DNA from: Effrenium voratum | Lineage: Eukaryota > Sar > Dinophyceae > Suessiales > Symbiodiniaceae | DNA length: 64,000 nt | NCBI GenBank assembly: GCA_963377175.1 | Contig: CAUJNA010003748.1 | Coordinates: forward strand, 62,001 to 126,000 | Direction: 5' to 3' | Shown here: positions 28,219-38,800 of the stretch, in pieces | Layout of the letters: each line of letters starts with the position of its first letter | Numbering within the stretch: the first letter of the stretch is position 1 | Position numbers and translations under genes: made by a program | Notes under the pieces: generated by a model | Seen by the model: the letters and a program-made list of their open reading frames with translations, nothing else | The model's database searches: none | What the model was told of the DNA's origin: nothing

Positions 28219-28815
28219 TTAATGACTAAATTTGCATTTAAGGGTGAAATGGGGATCCGGCCGACATTTACGGGTGAAATGCATCTCCAGGACTGTGAAC
28301 CCGGTCCATGAATCTCCAAGTGAGCGATTAGGTCGGCTACCAAGCCAACCATCGTGGATGTTGTCTGCTTTGCCCCCCTGAAACACGGCACGAGTGGTGC
28401 GAGCTGCAGTGAACCTTTCTGGGGAAACGGGGCAATCCTCGACCTCCTTTGGGGTAAAAAGATTCTGCCTTGGCATGATATGGTACCGAACCAAACAGTT
28501 GGCATTTTCTTTGAACACCCAAACATCTTCACCTTGCGATGTAGCAGCTGTCGCTGGCGCGGAGTCGAAAAATGAGGCACCGGGTCTTGAGGGAGCTGGC
28601 TCCCCGGCTTCGGCTGCATCAAATTCATGCGCTACGTCTTCTGCACTAACTGCGATCTTAGGATCTTTATCATGCTCGGATGCGTGGATTGCTCTGGCTA
28701 GCTCCTCATCCCCTTCGGTATGAACAATGGGAATGGGTTCCTTGGACTCACTTTTGGCAACGCTTTTTGCAGCTGCTTCAGCCCTATCTGCAATTAAGAG
28801 AACCTCTTCTTGCAT
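28219..28815 (-). pseudogene. Linker region of the LTR polyprotein between integrase and RT
   Basis: The minus frame of 198 codons has an acidic helical stretch, then NCLVRYHIMPRQNLFTPKEV, EDCPVSPERFTAARTTRAVF and LGDSWTGFTVLEM. From memory, a RxHxxPRxxLFTP...CPV...WTG block recurs in dinoflagellate Copia polyproteins after the integrase. The end (MHFTRKC, then PHFTLKC) is a small internal repeat at the border with the insert. Confidence 0.6.
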
Positions 28816-29456
28816 TCAGCACTGTGAATCTTGGAATGACCGGTGCATGCACAACAACCTGGCGTTTCCTTGAACTTGATGATCCTCTCAACAGTTATGT
28901 ACACGGATTTTGATTTGACAGCAGATGGAGTCGGTGGGGCCCCAAAGGGTGCCTCTCGCAGGGGCAAAGGTGGGGGATCTGCCCCTTCCGTCTTGCCTCC
29001 ATGCAATGCTCTATCTGCTGCTGCTGCGATCGGAAAGCTTGGCGGTCCGTCCTCAACGAACAATTCCGGTTCAGGAACATCGTGAACAGAAATGGAACCA
29101 TCTTTACGGAAGGCTTCATAGTCCATGACTTTGACCACGTTACGGTACCGCAGCCCCGGATCGACCCTCCAACCCAAGAAGAGCGCTGGCGCCATGTTCG
29201 GATCGAGAGTACGCTTGCCAGGAGTCTTGGCTCTGTACCAAACTAACTGCCCGAAACAGCATCTCTTCCCTTGCAACTTTTCCTTTGTGAGAGCTTCCCA
29301 TTGGGTTTTACCGGGGCTGAATGGGGCGGGCCTATCGAACGACATGGTGAGGCATGCAAATGGGTAGCTAAACGTATGCAACGAATAGGGCAACCCTGAT
29401 TGCAAGTGAATGCTGCGACAGCATTCCTTCGCTCCAGGATGGTATTGTGAGGCCAC
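28794..29456 (-). pseudogene. Integrase C-terminal part of the LTR element
   Basis: Continues the integrase after a frameshift near 29,400: LQSGLPYSLHTFSYPFACLT is the usual post-Glu helix of Copia integrases. Then come FGQLVWYRAKTPGKR, APALFLGWRVDPGLRYRNVV and a C-terminal SVYITVERIIKFKETPGCCA. It overlaps the preceding and following frames, showing two frame changes. Confidence 0.75.
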
Positions 29457-31087
29457 CTGTTAGGCAAGCTTGTCTCTGGGACGAGACCGACCTCATGGGC
29501 CGCTCCTTCGAGCTCTCCTGCCGCATCCATTTTTATTAGACATGCTGGCGGCGAATCAGTGGCCCGAAGGCCCATGAACTGACGGAAATGTTTAACATGC
29601 GCTTGTGTGTCTCGCTTACCCACAGGGTATGCAAGACGGACGCCTGAGAAAACATCACGTACTACATGGTGGGATTTGATTCCTCCGAAACCTACTCCGA
29701 GATGTTCATCGCCCATGGCAAGAATCACAGAATCGGTAGCCAACTGTTGAAATGGTGCGGTTGGGACGTCGACTTTGTCATCTGATCTGGTGTCCTTTTT
29801 GTGCGCTACCCTTGCAGAAGTGGTCTTTGAGATAGAACACACTTTGCAAAATGGGTTCTTAGGGAAATGGGACCTCATGTGCTCGGGAGATTCTGCTTGC
29901 TCCTTCAACGCAGTAGCATGTGTCGGGTCACCATCCTCAAAGGCGATCAACGGAAGTTCGTCCTCGGGCGGGGGGGCTTCCTCGGCCGCTAGCATGTTCA
30001 CGGGAACCTGATCTGGCTCACCTTCATCTGACGCTTGACACGAGTCATCGCACAAAGAAACGACATCGTCTTCGGCCGTGCTCATAGCAGCGGCTTCAAT
30101 CGGCCAGAGGTGTGTTGACGACTCTGCCAACTTGGGCTTTACCACCTCATCATACTGGGGAACGTATTCCACCACCCGAGATGCATTAATGCGCGCATTG
30201 CGGGGCACGTTAATTTTACACCTACTGAGTTCCTTTGGGGGAACAAGGTATGGAACATTTTCGCGTGGATCCCAAATGAATAGGTGTCCTTGATCCATTA
30301 CGGTTTTTCCGATGGATTGCGCTGGTGGGCAATCACGGAGGACCCACACCTGCTCTTCAGCAGGTATCACTCGGCTGTCCTCGAACCCTAACGAAGTAGT
30401 GCCTTGTTGGGCACCACCCCCAGTCGCAAAACCTACGGGTGTGCTGCTCTCGCGCACGCACTTGATCATGTTGCTATTCAAAGCTTGACGTCCGATCAAG
30501 TGTCTCCCTGCGGCAGTATCCCAAAGCCAGCTGATGTGATTGTCGTCAGAAGCAACGCTTGCCATTGCCGGAATGAGCTGTGCAACGGCTGCACTCGCCT
30601 TTGGCGGCGGCGGCGACAACAAACTTTTGGGCTTGGGACCAGCGTACTTGTTGGTATCACTGTGGAGAAATGCGCATTGCTTGGCCTTGCACGAATTATA
30701 GGCATAAAGCACGCATGGGGTCTTTGCTTTCTCTGCCGCGGTCATACTGGCTGTCTTGCTGATGGCCTTAGACCTAGGAGTAAGGTTATCGCCCGAACCA
30801 CCCTTACCTTTGCCCTTAGGGGCTGGTGCTGCATTAGCTTTAGGAGGAGGCGGCTTTGGAGCTTTAGCCTTCGGCGCAGGGGCTGCCGGAGTCTGCTGGT
30901 CCGCAGATTTATCCTTCTTGCTCTTCTTATTCTTCTTGGGCTTGTCTTCGCTGCTTGCGGCAGGCATGGCATTAGAATTATTCCCCTGGGACACGGCGGC
31001 TGGCTTGATTTGAAGACTTTTGTCAAACTCATCCCGGTTCCGCTTGTCCTGATGGAGTTCCAAAGCTAGATCAACCTTGGACCACAA
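29243..31087 (-). CDS. Protease and integrase core of the LTR element
   Basis: 614 aa on the minus strand. Basic KKNKKSKKDKS and Pro-rich regions lead to a CCCH zinc finger (CVLYAYNSCKAKQCAFLH). The aspartic protease motif WLWDTAAGRHLIG lies near 30,501-30,530, with DTAAG in place of the usual DTGA/DSGA. The integrase zinc-binding module is EHMRSHFPKNPFCKVC. The rve core has its first Asp in QQLATDSVILAMGD, second in LIKMDAAGELEGA and Glu in HNTILERRNAVA. The three catalytic residues are present. The frame then departs into a nonsense tail, the real C-terminus continuing in the frame at 28,794-29,456. Being defective, it would need the frameshift repaired to act. Confidence 0.8.
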   Translation of the reverse strand: MWSKVDLALELHQDKRNRDEFDKSLQIKPAAVSQGNNSNAMPAASSEDKPKKNKKSKKDKSADQQTPAAPAPKAKAPKPPPPKANAAPAPKGKGKGGSGDNLTPRSKAISKTASMTAAEKAKTPCVLYAYNSCKAKQCAFLHSDTNKYAGPKPKSLLSPPPPKASAAVAQLIPAMASVASDDNHISWLWDTAAGRHLIGRQALNSNMIKCVRESSTPVGFATGGGAQQGTTSLGFEDSRVIPAEEQVWVLRDCPPAQSIGKTVMDQGHLFIWDPRENVPYLVPPKELSRCKINVPRNARINASRVVEYVPQYDEVVKPKLAESSTHLWPIEAAAMSTAEDDVVSLCDDSCQASDEGEPDQVPVNMLAAEEAPPPEDELPLIAFEDGDPTHATALKEQAESPEHMRSHFPKNPFCKVCSISKTTSARVAHKKDTRSDDKVDVPTAPFQQLATDSVILAMGDEHLGVGFGGIKSHHVVRDVFSGVRLAYPVGKRDTQAHVKHFRQFMGLRATDSPPACLIKMDAAGELEGAAHEVGLVPETSLPNRWPHNTILERRNAVAAFTCNQGCPIRCIRLATHLHASPCRSIGPPHSAPVKPNGKLSQRKSCKGRDAVSGS

Positions 31088-31334
31088 CTATTCCGGCTTC
31101 CTACGATGGCTGCCGATAGGGGCTTCCCTTGCCTTTTCAACCTTAGGCTTCAGCGAGGTGCACTTTTCCAGCTCATCCAACACGTGATCAAACAAGGTTG
31201 TTTCCTTGGGTTGTTCTGCCACGGGAATTGCGGTCAGCACTTAAACGTACTTCTCCCGAAAGGCATCCAAGTCAGCAAGGGACGGACCTGCAAGAGACAA
31301 CTTTAACAAGTTACGACCTCCTAAGGTTCCGATC

Positions 31335-32072
31335 CTACCTCGTTCCAACTGGAAGTGCTTGAAGATGGCACGCAACATGATTCTCCCTACGGGCATCCAC
31401 CTGACGAGATTCTCTCTTGTCAACCATGTTCTGAAACAAGAGCCCGAACTTACCTTTGCGGCAGGTTTTAAGGAGCTTTGCGGCTACTTCACGATCTAGG
31501 CGTGGGAAACGCTTGTCCGCGATGAGTTCTTGCTCAGAGGAGGACATGCATGCTTGGGCCCACTGGTAAACTTCATCTCCGGGGGTTTTCTGGAGTCGAC
31601 CGATGGCCATCAAAACCTGGTTGACAAAACCTCTAGCCTGACCCGCGTTCTCCGGAGGGGGTGGTAGTACAAGATCCTTGAGATCCTTGACACGGACAAC
31701 GGACTCCTCATATGCGGCGTGATCTACGGCGGTCATGCCTACACTAGGATCGGCAGCTTGAGACGGGTCTGCATTGGGAACTGGCCAGAGCCCACCACCA
31801 TTCATGGTGAGGTATGGGCATTCCGTGTCTTCGTGGCTGCCGCCGCAAACTCGACATTGTGGTGTATCGTCATCTCCATCGGAGTCTGATGATGAGTCGG
31901 AGCTTGCGGCCGATGGCGCTTGTGGGGATGACGAGTACAACCCTCCCAACATTGTGATTGGTACTGGCGGAACACGAATGCCGTCGCCAGCTTTTGGCGG
32001 AGGCGGCGCCCCTGCGAGGGGCATGGGAGGCACGGGAGGTGGTGCGGCCGGAGGCGGAGGTGGCGGAGCCAC
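31335..32072 (-). CDS. Gag C-terminal part with zinc knuckle
   Basis: 245 aa: a Pro-rich start (APPPPPPPAAPPPVPPMPLA), an acidic Ser/Asp stretch, then CRVCGGSHEDTECPYL, a CCHC-like knuckle. A helical part follows, including VRVKDLKDLVLPPPPENAGQ and FVNQVLMAIGRLQKTPGDEV. It is typical of gag/nucleocapsid regions of dinoflagellate Copia elements as I remember them. It overlaps the frame of the coiled-coil gag to its right, suggesting a frameshift near 32,075-32,200. A further frame break near 31,350 separates it from the protease ORF. Confidence 0.65.
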   Translation of the reverse strand: MAPPPPPPAAPPPVPPMPLAGAPPPPKAGDGIRVPPVPITMLGGLYSSSPQAPSAASSDSSSDSDGDDDTPQCRVCGGSHEDTECPYLTMNGGGLWPVPNADPSQAADPSVGMTAVDHAAYEESVVRVKDLKDLVLPPPPENAGQARGFVNQVLMAIGRLQKTPGDEVYQWAQACMSSSEQELIADKRFPRLDREVAAKLLKTCRKGKFGLLFQNMVDKRESRQVDARRENHVACHLQALPVGTR

Positions 32073-32076
32073 TTGA

Positions 32077-33310
32077 TTAGCAACCAGTTGTGCAAGCTGC
32101 TGAACCCGCTAGAGCCGTCACTTGCACTCTCACATCGGCTTGATCCCTTGTACCGTCTCTTTCCAAACCGCTTGCCCTCGACGCGCCGGGGGCTGCGTCT
32201 CCAACAGAGGACGCTGCTCCTAGCACTGCCGAATGGCCTACGAGATGTTGACTTGTTGCCACCAGGGTCCCTTGAATCAGCTGGGGCACCGTGACCAAGT
32301 CCTGAACTTTGAACAGAACCACACGGAGGGTCGGGGATAGTACTTGAAAAAGCATTCCCTTGCGACGATGCGGCAACACCGGAGGCATCTTGTGAATCTG
32401 AAACCTGAGGTGCTCCAACCGGCTGATGGGTTCCTGGGGGAACTGTGCCCTGACTTGAGGCTTTAGCCGCGCTTGATTCCGTAGCTGTTTCGGCTGTTGA
32501 TGCGGCTTTCGGCGGAGACTCTTGAATCGGTACAGGGGTCGCACGAGCTTGTTGGGTGAGGTGTGCAACAACACGTTCGAGATCACCAAGTCGTTGATGC
32601 ATCACAGAATTTTCCTGGGACAATCCACGAATGGTATGCTCTTGACTGGCAATTGTTTGTTCCCTTTGCGAGATTGCCTGTTGAGCTTCAAGAACAATGC
32701 GTTGAACCTCCTGCTGAGCGTCCTGTTGAGTAGCATTAACAACCTGCCGTGCGTTCTCGACATGGCCTATGGCTTCCTGTCGGGTCTGCTCGATTAGTTG
32801 CCTAGCCTGAGCCTCACTCTGTTGTGCTGTTTGTACAGCCTGCTGGGCTTGCGAAGCTAGCTGAGCGGCTTGAACCCTAACATCTGACACTTCCCTTACA
32901 GCCCTTTCCCTGATCCATCCGGCCTCTTGTCTCGCCTGGTCGGCGGCTTGCTGTTGGTGCAAGGCGTGATTGGCTGCCTGAGCAGCGAGGTCGGATGCTC
33001 GATGAGCTTGCTGCACCGCAGCTCCAGCAATAAAGGCCGCAGCCGGTACGTTAGTCATCGGGTCGGGTATTTGTGATCCCTGTGAAGGAAACTGAATGGC
33101 TGGGGAAGCTTCGGATGATGTAGGTTCTGACACGATCGGACCACTTGGAGGTGATGATGGTCGTGTTTGGGCTGCTCGTTGAGGTGTGGATGTGCGCATT
33201 GTGGACATTGCCGCAGGAACCATGGCTAAATCAGGGTCATCCGGTTCAGAATCCCTGTTTGGGGTTGACCTTGAACGGGGAGCTGGTTGCGAAACGCTCA
33301 AGTGAGCCAC
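32077..33310 (-). CDS. Gag N-terminal part, long Gln-rich coiled coil
   Basis: The frame from 33,310 starts MAHLSVSQPAPRSRSTPN and is Ser/Pro-rich for about 100 residues. It then becomes an Ala/Gln/Glu heptad-like helix (QQAADQARQEAGWIRERAVR, AQQAVQTAQQSEAQARQLIE, EAQQAISQREQTIASQEHTI) of about 150 residues, and ends Ser/Thr/Pro-rich. A capsid-forming or assembly role is inferred from position. Beyond about 32,200 the frame is out of phase with real coding, which moves to the frame of 31,335-32,072. Confidence 0.6.
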
Positions 33311-33518
33311 TCAAGAAAAGTCGCCCTGCTGCTTTGCACCTGATGAATTCTGTACTTGTAATCGTACTTGTATATTGATTTGCTCGCAACCCCGCACTCT
33401 GGTGCTTTATCGAAGGATGTCGCCAAGCTGCTGATGAAAAGTCTGCTAATCGAATGCCTGTAGCTGCAAAGATGCTGTACCGCGCAAAGCGACGGTTTTA
33501 GCGGCTTGCAAAGAAAGG

Positions 33519-34118
33519 CTATCGAAGGACCCGATTGCCGGGCAGTTGAGATGCAGAACGATGGAGCTCCTCGAGATACTGCGAAGGGTGTAGGCCCCTT
33601 GCTGCCGGTGTGAAAAATCGATTCCGGGACTCGATGAATTCCCCAACGTTTTCAAGAGCTGTGGCAAATCCGTTCGGCCCAAAATGGGGGAAGTTGCGAA
33701 ATGCTGCAATGCCAGTTTTCTGCGCCTCGCGGACGATGGCAGGTTGGTCGTCCACGAGAACGTGGACTCCCAACCCCAAGAGTGCGTCCGCCTTCCCACC
33801 TCGGCCCAGTCTCTCGTGCACGATCTTGATCTGAGAGAACGTCAATCCAGCTGTCGCCTTTGCGTGGTCCAGAGCCACCGGGAACTCACGACGGAAATCA
33901 CTGGCAGCTCGGCCGACAAACGACAACACGATCAAGTTGATCGGAGCGTAGTCTTCAGTGAATTTCACGAGGTGCTGGATGATCTCGGGATTGAGATGGG
34001 GACCTTGCTGACCGACGTCCAATACCCCGTGCCAATCCAGAGCGATGGTGAGCTCCTTGGGTGGCACAGGCCTTGCAGGCGGCGGTGGTGGCGCTGGCGG
34101 CGGCCTTCTCGAAAGCAT
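33519..34118 (-). CDS. HAD-superfamily-like domain encoded inside the LTR retrotransposon
   Basis: 199 aa. After a Pro-rich start comes KELTIALDWHGVLDV (HAD motif I, Asp28), INLIVLSFVGRAASDF (motif II, Ser66), then GRGGKADALLGLGVHVLVDD (Lys109 and the Asp123-Asp124 pair of motif III). The order and spacing fit a HAD phosphatase-like core without a large cap. The usual second Asp of motif I is His30 (DWH), so phosphatase chemistry may be altered or lost. The domain sits between the 5' LTR and gag of a Copia element, an unusual place for such a fold. From memory, a DFHGVLD-type domain recurs in dinoflagellate polyproteins. Conserved motifs despite decay elsewhere suggest it was under selection. 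Confidence 0.65.
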   Translation of the reverse strand: MLSRRPPPAPPPPPARPVPPKELTIALDWHGVLDVGQQGPHLNPEIIQHLVKFTEDYAPINLIVLSFVGRAASDFRREFPVALDHAKATAGLTFSQIKIVHERLGRGGKADALLGLGVHVLVDDQPAIVREAQKTGIAAFRNFPHFGPNGFATALENVGEFIESRNRFFTPAARGLHPSQYLEELHRSASQLPGNRVLR

Positions 34119-34414
34119 ATGCCGGCCTGGGAAGTTGCAGCGCTTGAAGCAGCTGCTTTAACGACCTGTGGCGGCGGCGGCTTGACAATGTACCCTTGTG
34201 GTGGGTTTGAACCTGACTTGCTTCTGGGTTCGGCCTTGTTTAGACCTCGCGGAGGCGCCTTGTACCCGAATGCACTCTGAGTCCGAATAGGAGACCTTGC
34301 TCGAGGAGGTGATTTTGTAGGAATAACCGCTCTTGCCGGTACTGAAGAAGCTGCACGAGGAAGTTCCTTGGGCAATGGAGGCTTGCTGCCAAAAATGATC
34401 TTTGGCGCGGCCTT

Positions 34415-35526
34415 TCATGGCGGTTGTTGTGTTGTTCCAATCCTCCTGCTATGCAAAGCAGTAGGCTCAGTGTGTGTCGGTGACTCGTATACGCGCCGAG
34501 GCACGTAAGCCGCCCTGCCAGTTGTAAGGGCTTCCGCGTCTTGCGTAGGCTCCTCCTCTGAACTATAGGCGTCGAGGCGATAATGTTCCGCTGGTCCTGG
34601 GCGTCGATCTGGAGATCGTGATCGCGAGCTTGTGGATGATCTTCTTGGGGGATCTCTCCACGTCTCGTCCGCAAGCGAATACGGGTCAGCCTGACGGAGA
34701 TGTCGGGATGTCCGCTGTGCTCGGCGGTGAGATGTCGCATCACGTGGCTGTGAAGCCTCCCGAACGAGTACCCAAGCGCCGTGCTCGTCAAATCGTGTCA
34801 CAGGGTATATACTGTTCTGTGGAGCCAATACAATGGGCCGTGTAGCAAGGGAAGTCCGGGATGGTCTGCCCTCCCGCGCAAGCGCGGGTTCAACACTATG
34901 CGCGGGTAGCAGCAGTCGGTCCTTGTCTCGGAGACGATGGGGACCTCGATCTTTGTGGCAATCGTTCCCTGCTGCTCTCCTGCCGCGTTTCCGCAGCTTT
35001 AGCGTACACCCCGCGCTGTCTTGGCGGCACCTCGCAACACTTGTCTTTCCTCTGCAGATGGTCGGAGACGAGGCAATGGAGTGCGGGAGTCCTGCAGCCA
35101 GGATGAAGCAGAAGGAGGCGTAGGTGGTCGTAACCAATCCGCAGCACTGCTTGTTGCTCTCGCCGCGCCAGAGGCTGCGGCTCTATCCTGCGCCTGAACT
35201 CCTTGTGGCACTACCGCACCCGCGGCTTCAACCGACGCAAGACGTTGCTGATAAGCGTTGTCCGCGGCCTGGATGATCTCAATTGCCTCTTGGTCGAAAT
35301 TCCACAAGTGCCAACTATCCAATGTCTCACGCCAGGAAAAGAGGGCCTCAATCTGTTGCTTTGAAGCCTCTGTAAACCTGATCCACCGGAAGCGTCGATC
35401 CTGCTTTTTGTATTCGTCGACGATGATCTGCTGGAGGGTGTTGAACAGACGGGCACGCGGCCCTTTCCCACCGCGAACGCCGCGGTGAGGGCCGACTTCC
35501 ATGTGCGACCAAACGGTCGCAGTCAC
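34415..35526 (-). pseudogene. N-terminal region of the LTR element's polyprotein, frameshifted
   Basis: From 35,526 the minus frame reads ARLFNTLQQIIVDEYKKQDR, RFRWIRFTEASKQQIEALFS and WHLWNFDQEAIEIIQAADNA, a helical domain, followed by an Ala/Pro-rich stretch. Coding-like composition then continues in shifted frames (RSRSPDRRPGPAEHY, PRRVYESPTHTEPTALHSRR). Low-complexity Arg/Pro/Ser sequence links it to the HAD-like domain. I cannot name the first domain. Confidence 0.5.
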
Positions 35527-35554
35527 GGAAGGGTTTGTTTACCCGAAAAGCGTT

Positions 35555-35567
35555 ACGGCTGATAACC
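35555..35567 (-). promoter_or_regulatory. Putative primer-binding site
   Basis: Directly inside the 5' LTR the minus strand reads (T)GGTTATCAGCCG, resembling the TGGTATCAGAGC-type site complementary to initiator Met tRNA used by many Copia elements, with one extra T. Confidence 0.5.
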
Positions 35568-35802
35568 ACTCAAAGGAGAGGGAAACACAGTTTTCTCAAC
35601 AACGGGGGAACCCGGGACCTTAAATGGAACGAACCCCGCCGTGACTGCGACCTCTCCCTTAACTTGTGGGCAGCGCGTGCAACGCGCTCTTTTCCTTGAG
35701 CCAAATGACAACATGCGGACATGTTGTCCAGTCTTGCAACTTGTATCATGGGTTCCTACCTCATGAACCTCTGGGCCATAAATGTCATCGTGATAATTGA
35801 CT
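35568..35802 (-). repeat. 5' LTR
   Basis: 235 bp, 231 identical to the LTR at 14,628-14,862, exactly 20,940 bp apart. Followed by TTGTG (35,803-35,807), matching the pentamer left of the other LTR. Confidence 0.9.
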
Positions 35803-35807
35803 TTGTG

Positions 35808-38800
35808 TTGTCTGAATTTGTTTGTCTGAATATGGGACGGTTGTGCTTATTGTGAAGATGCCTTCTCTAGCTTGCAGTGCCTTTCTGACTTGTCCGTCTC
35901 CTCCATACGCCCCATGTTGTTTGTTTTGACTGCTTTGGCCTCACAACCACGCTTAAAGTAAGTTTAAAAAAACACAAAACGCTGACCGACTGACTCACCT
36001 TTGAGCAAATGTTGGCCACTGGCCCTGGATGAAAGAAAGCCTGGCGGAGGGGGTGCTAGCTACAGAATCTCCTCTATGGGCGAGGCCCTGCAAATCAACC
36101 ACTGGCAACCAAAAGCTCACTGGGGCAGCAGCTTTACCGAGTCGATGGCTGCAGAGATAGAGCTGCGCCCTTTCCTGAGGCAACGATGCTATGCTCAGCT
36201 CGTTCAACAAAAAAATAAAGCAGCTCTCGAAATGAACGAACGAGCATTGCAAGCTAGAACAACAACAGGGCTCCCTTCAACACTTCAAGAACTGTTTGCT
36301 TTCACTGGCAATCAGTCAAGCAATAGCCTTCGAAAACTGATTGGAAGGCCTTTTTTCTTGGAATCTGGATACGGCCTGAAGCCAAACAAGTGTTTCCCCG
36401 GTCTTGCCAGGCATATCTACCCAAGCCACGCACATGTGGCAGAAGGGCCATAAGGGGCACAATGCTCTTTGAAACCGTCAGCTTTGGCTGTAGGCTCCGC
36501 ACGCATCCTCTGACATCTCGCCAATTGGCCCTGACAGCCAGCTCGACATACACCCCCGTCTCCCGGCACGCGCGCCGGTCAAGAAGGGGCTACAGCTCAC
36601 AAAGGGGAGTTCACTGGTGCAAAGCATCCTGAATTTAAACAAAAAAACATGCTTGAACGGTTGCTTGCCTTCCAACATGCCCTTACCCTTGTTCTGGCTA
36701 CTGGCCGCGCAAATAGTTTGACGTTTCGTTGGCTCGTCAGAAAACACAAAATGACAAAATGACAGGGTTAAAGATCCAACCAAACTGCAGCCAGCAAATC
36801 CTCAAGACCAACTTCAAGCATAGCCAGGGCTAGCTGCTGGTGCCTTCTGCTCCTTCTTGCTCATCCTGGGTTGCCACAGACCTAGCAGCGGATGAAACGC
36901 AACTGTGAGGGCGGAACTGCCCAAAGGGCGTGAACAGTTGTCTGACCGCTGGTGACTCTTGTTGAAACTCATCCCTCATCGCTTCACTTACCTTGAGGAT
37001 CCTGATCACATACTGGTTGCCGCAAGCCAATGGCAACAAGCAATCTTCACACAAGAAAGACCAAGGAAGGCTTTGATTGACTGCACCCATCAGAGGCTTG
37101 CAGCTTGCAGGTCGAGGTGCCACAGGCCTCTAAGAACTAGTAGCTAATGGGACGCTTGCGTTATTCAATTTTTTGAGGGTAAACCTTTTAAGGGCTTGAA
37201 AGGGAAACCTATTAATCAACCAACACACACACACAACCCCACGCCAGTGGGCAGCTCAGGGCTCTGCTTCACCGCGTCGGACAGCGACGTACCCTCCACA
37301 GAGTAGGCCTGCCAGGGGCCCCGGCAGTCAAAGCCCTGGGGAACCTGGTTGCCCATGTGTCCAACAGAAAAACACCAGAGTCATCATCGAACCTAGGGAA
37401 ACCAACGCATGTATGATTGGGATTGCCCAACCCTTCAATCACCCAAGACCAAATTGTGGCAATTGTAGCTCTTTCTCGGTTTTCCCTCTGAGGGCACGCC
37501 TTGGGCCAATGCCGCAGTCAACAATTTTTACACATCGCCCTGTCACGTACCTCGCTCCCAGAAGCCTCACGAATCTCACTAATCCAGTGGCAACCAGGGA
37601 CTAAGAGTGATCTCGTTCGAAAGCTGGATTCGGACCCTCACAGCGGTTGCAGACATGAAGCCCAATCCACCCAAGAACGTGCATCAAACTCACGTTCTCA
37701 CTTCCCAGTAGCTCGAGTCAGTGCTGACCAACTGTATTCAAATTCTTCCGGTCACCTGTTACCAGTGTCGCAAATGCACACACGCGCGCACACACATACA
37801 CACATTGAGATGTGCGCGTGTATGCAATGTGCGCTTGTATGACAACGCGGAAAACCTCAAACAAACACAAAGCCAACTGGGTTTATTAAAGTGACACCTT
37901 CACATTTTCCTCCATTTGAGAACTTTAAGAACAAACAAATCAACTGCAAACCCATCGCCGAACTGGATGGGCCCAGAAACGGCCCGCCCACTGCACTCGC
38001 CTGCACCTGTGTTGCCTTGTGGTGGGCCTCCTGCAGGTTCACCTGTTGGAAAACCACTGGAAAGCAAAGATGACTAAACCAGAAAGGGAGGAATAATGAA
38101 ATTGTGCCATTTGCTTTCACCCAACTGTATGTAGCTGATGAACCAAATCTACTTCGCGCCAGTTGGTGGATGGGTTGTCGCAATATTTGGCAGCCCTTTG
38201 CGCTTTTTCTAAGGCGCCAACCACCACCGGCTTGCCCTGGTTCACCTCCTTGGCAAGATTCACACGCGCCAATTGTTCAGGCCCCTCCCCCCAACCCACC
38301 CATCAACCCCTACGAAGATTCTAAGCTTGCACTGTGAGGGACCCGTTTCTTCCCCTAAAACATGCCACGTTCCAAAGCTGGCAGAGCCCTAGCGCCCGCT
38401 GGGCTGCTGAGTGCCTCGCGTACTTGTTCGCGAAGAGCACCACGCCAGCGCCAGCCTCGACACTGGCCACAATTCGAGTGCCATAAGACTACGAAAATGC
38501 GGGGATATGCGGCTATGTTGGACCCTGCCCCGAAACACCACGAAGCATCCCGAGTCATCACACTTTCGAAGACCGTTCTAGTGATTCCAGCGGTTGATTG
38601 TGCTGATCCAAATGTTCATCCACTCCAACTGGAAGGAGGGCAGAGTCCACGGGCCCCAAGAAGAGCGGCCTGCAAACAACCCAGAAAAGGGAACATTTCA
38701 AGCCGGAGCTGGCTTTATGCACCTGCCGTGCGTCCTCCATCAGGGTCAAGGCCTTCTCGTACGACCTTTGGCATGGCACGCAGAACTGGTGGCATTTTTG

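Larger units (their letters stand above)
14628..35802 (-). mobile_element. Copia-like LTR retrotransposon, one insertion, split by a 10-kb insert and an internal inversion
   Basis: The element is bounded by two 235-bp LTRs (14,628-14,862 and 35,568-35,802) that differ at 4 positions. The bases directly outside both ends are the same pentamer, TTGTG (14,623-14,627 and 35,803-35,807). Such a 5-bp duplication is the integration footprint of an LTR element, so the two LTRs belong to one insertion. Gene order on the minus strand from the right end is N-terminal region, HAD-fold domain, gag, protease, integrase, [insert], pre-RT domain, RT-RNase H (inverted), RNase H tail, polypurine tract, 3' LTR. 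The integrase-before-RT order is that of Ty1/Copia. Frame breaks occur in most genes, so it is defective. Without the insert it would be about 11 kb, long for a Copia element. Confidence 0.85.

Noticed and set aside
14628..35802. Two separate Copia elements with one surviving LTR each
   Set aside because: The same TTGTG pentamer flanks both outer ends, and the coding parts are complementary rather than duplicated, so one split element is the simpler reading.
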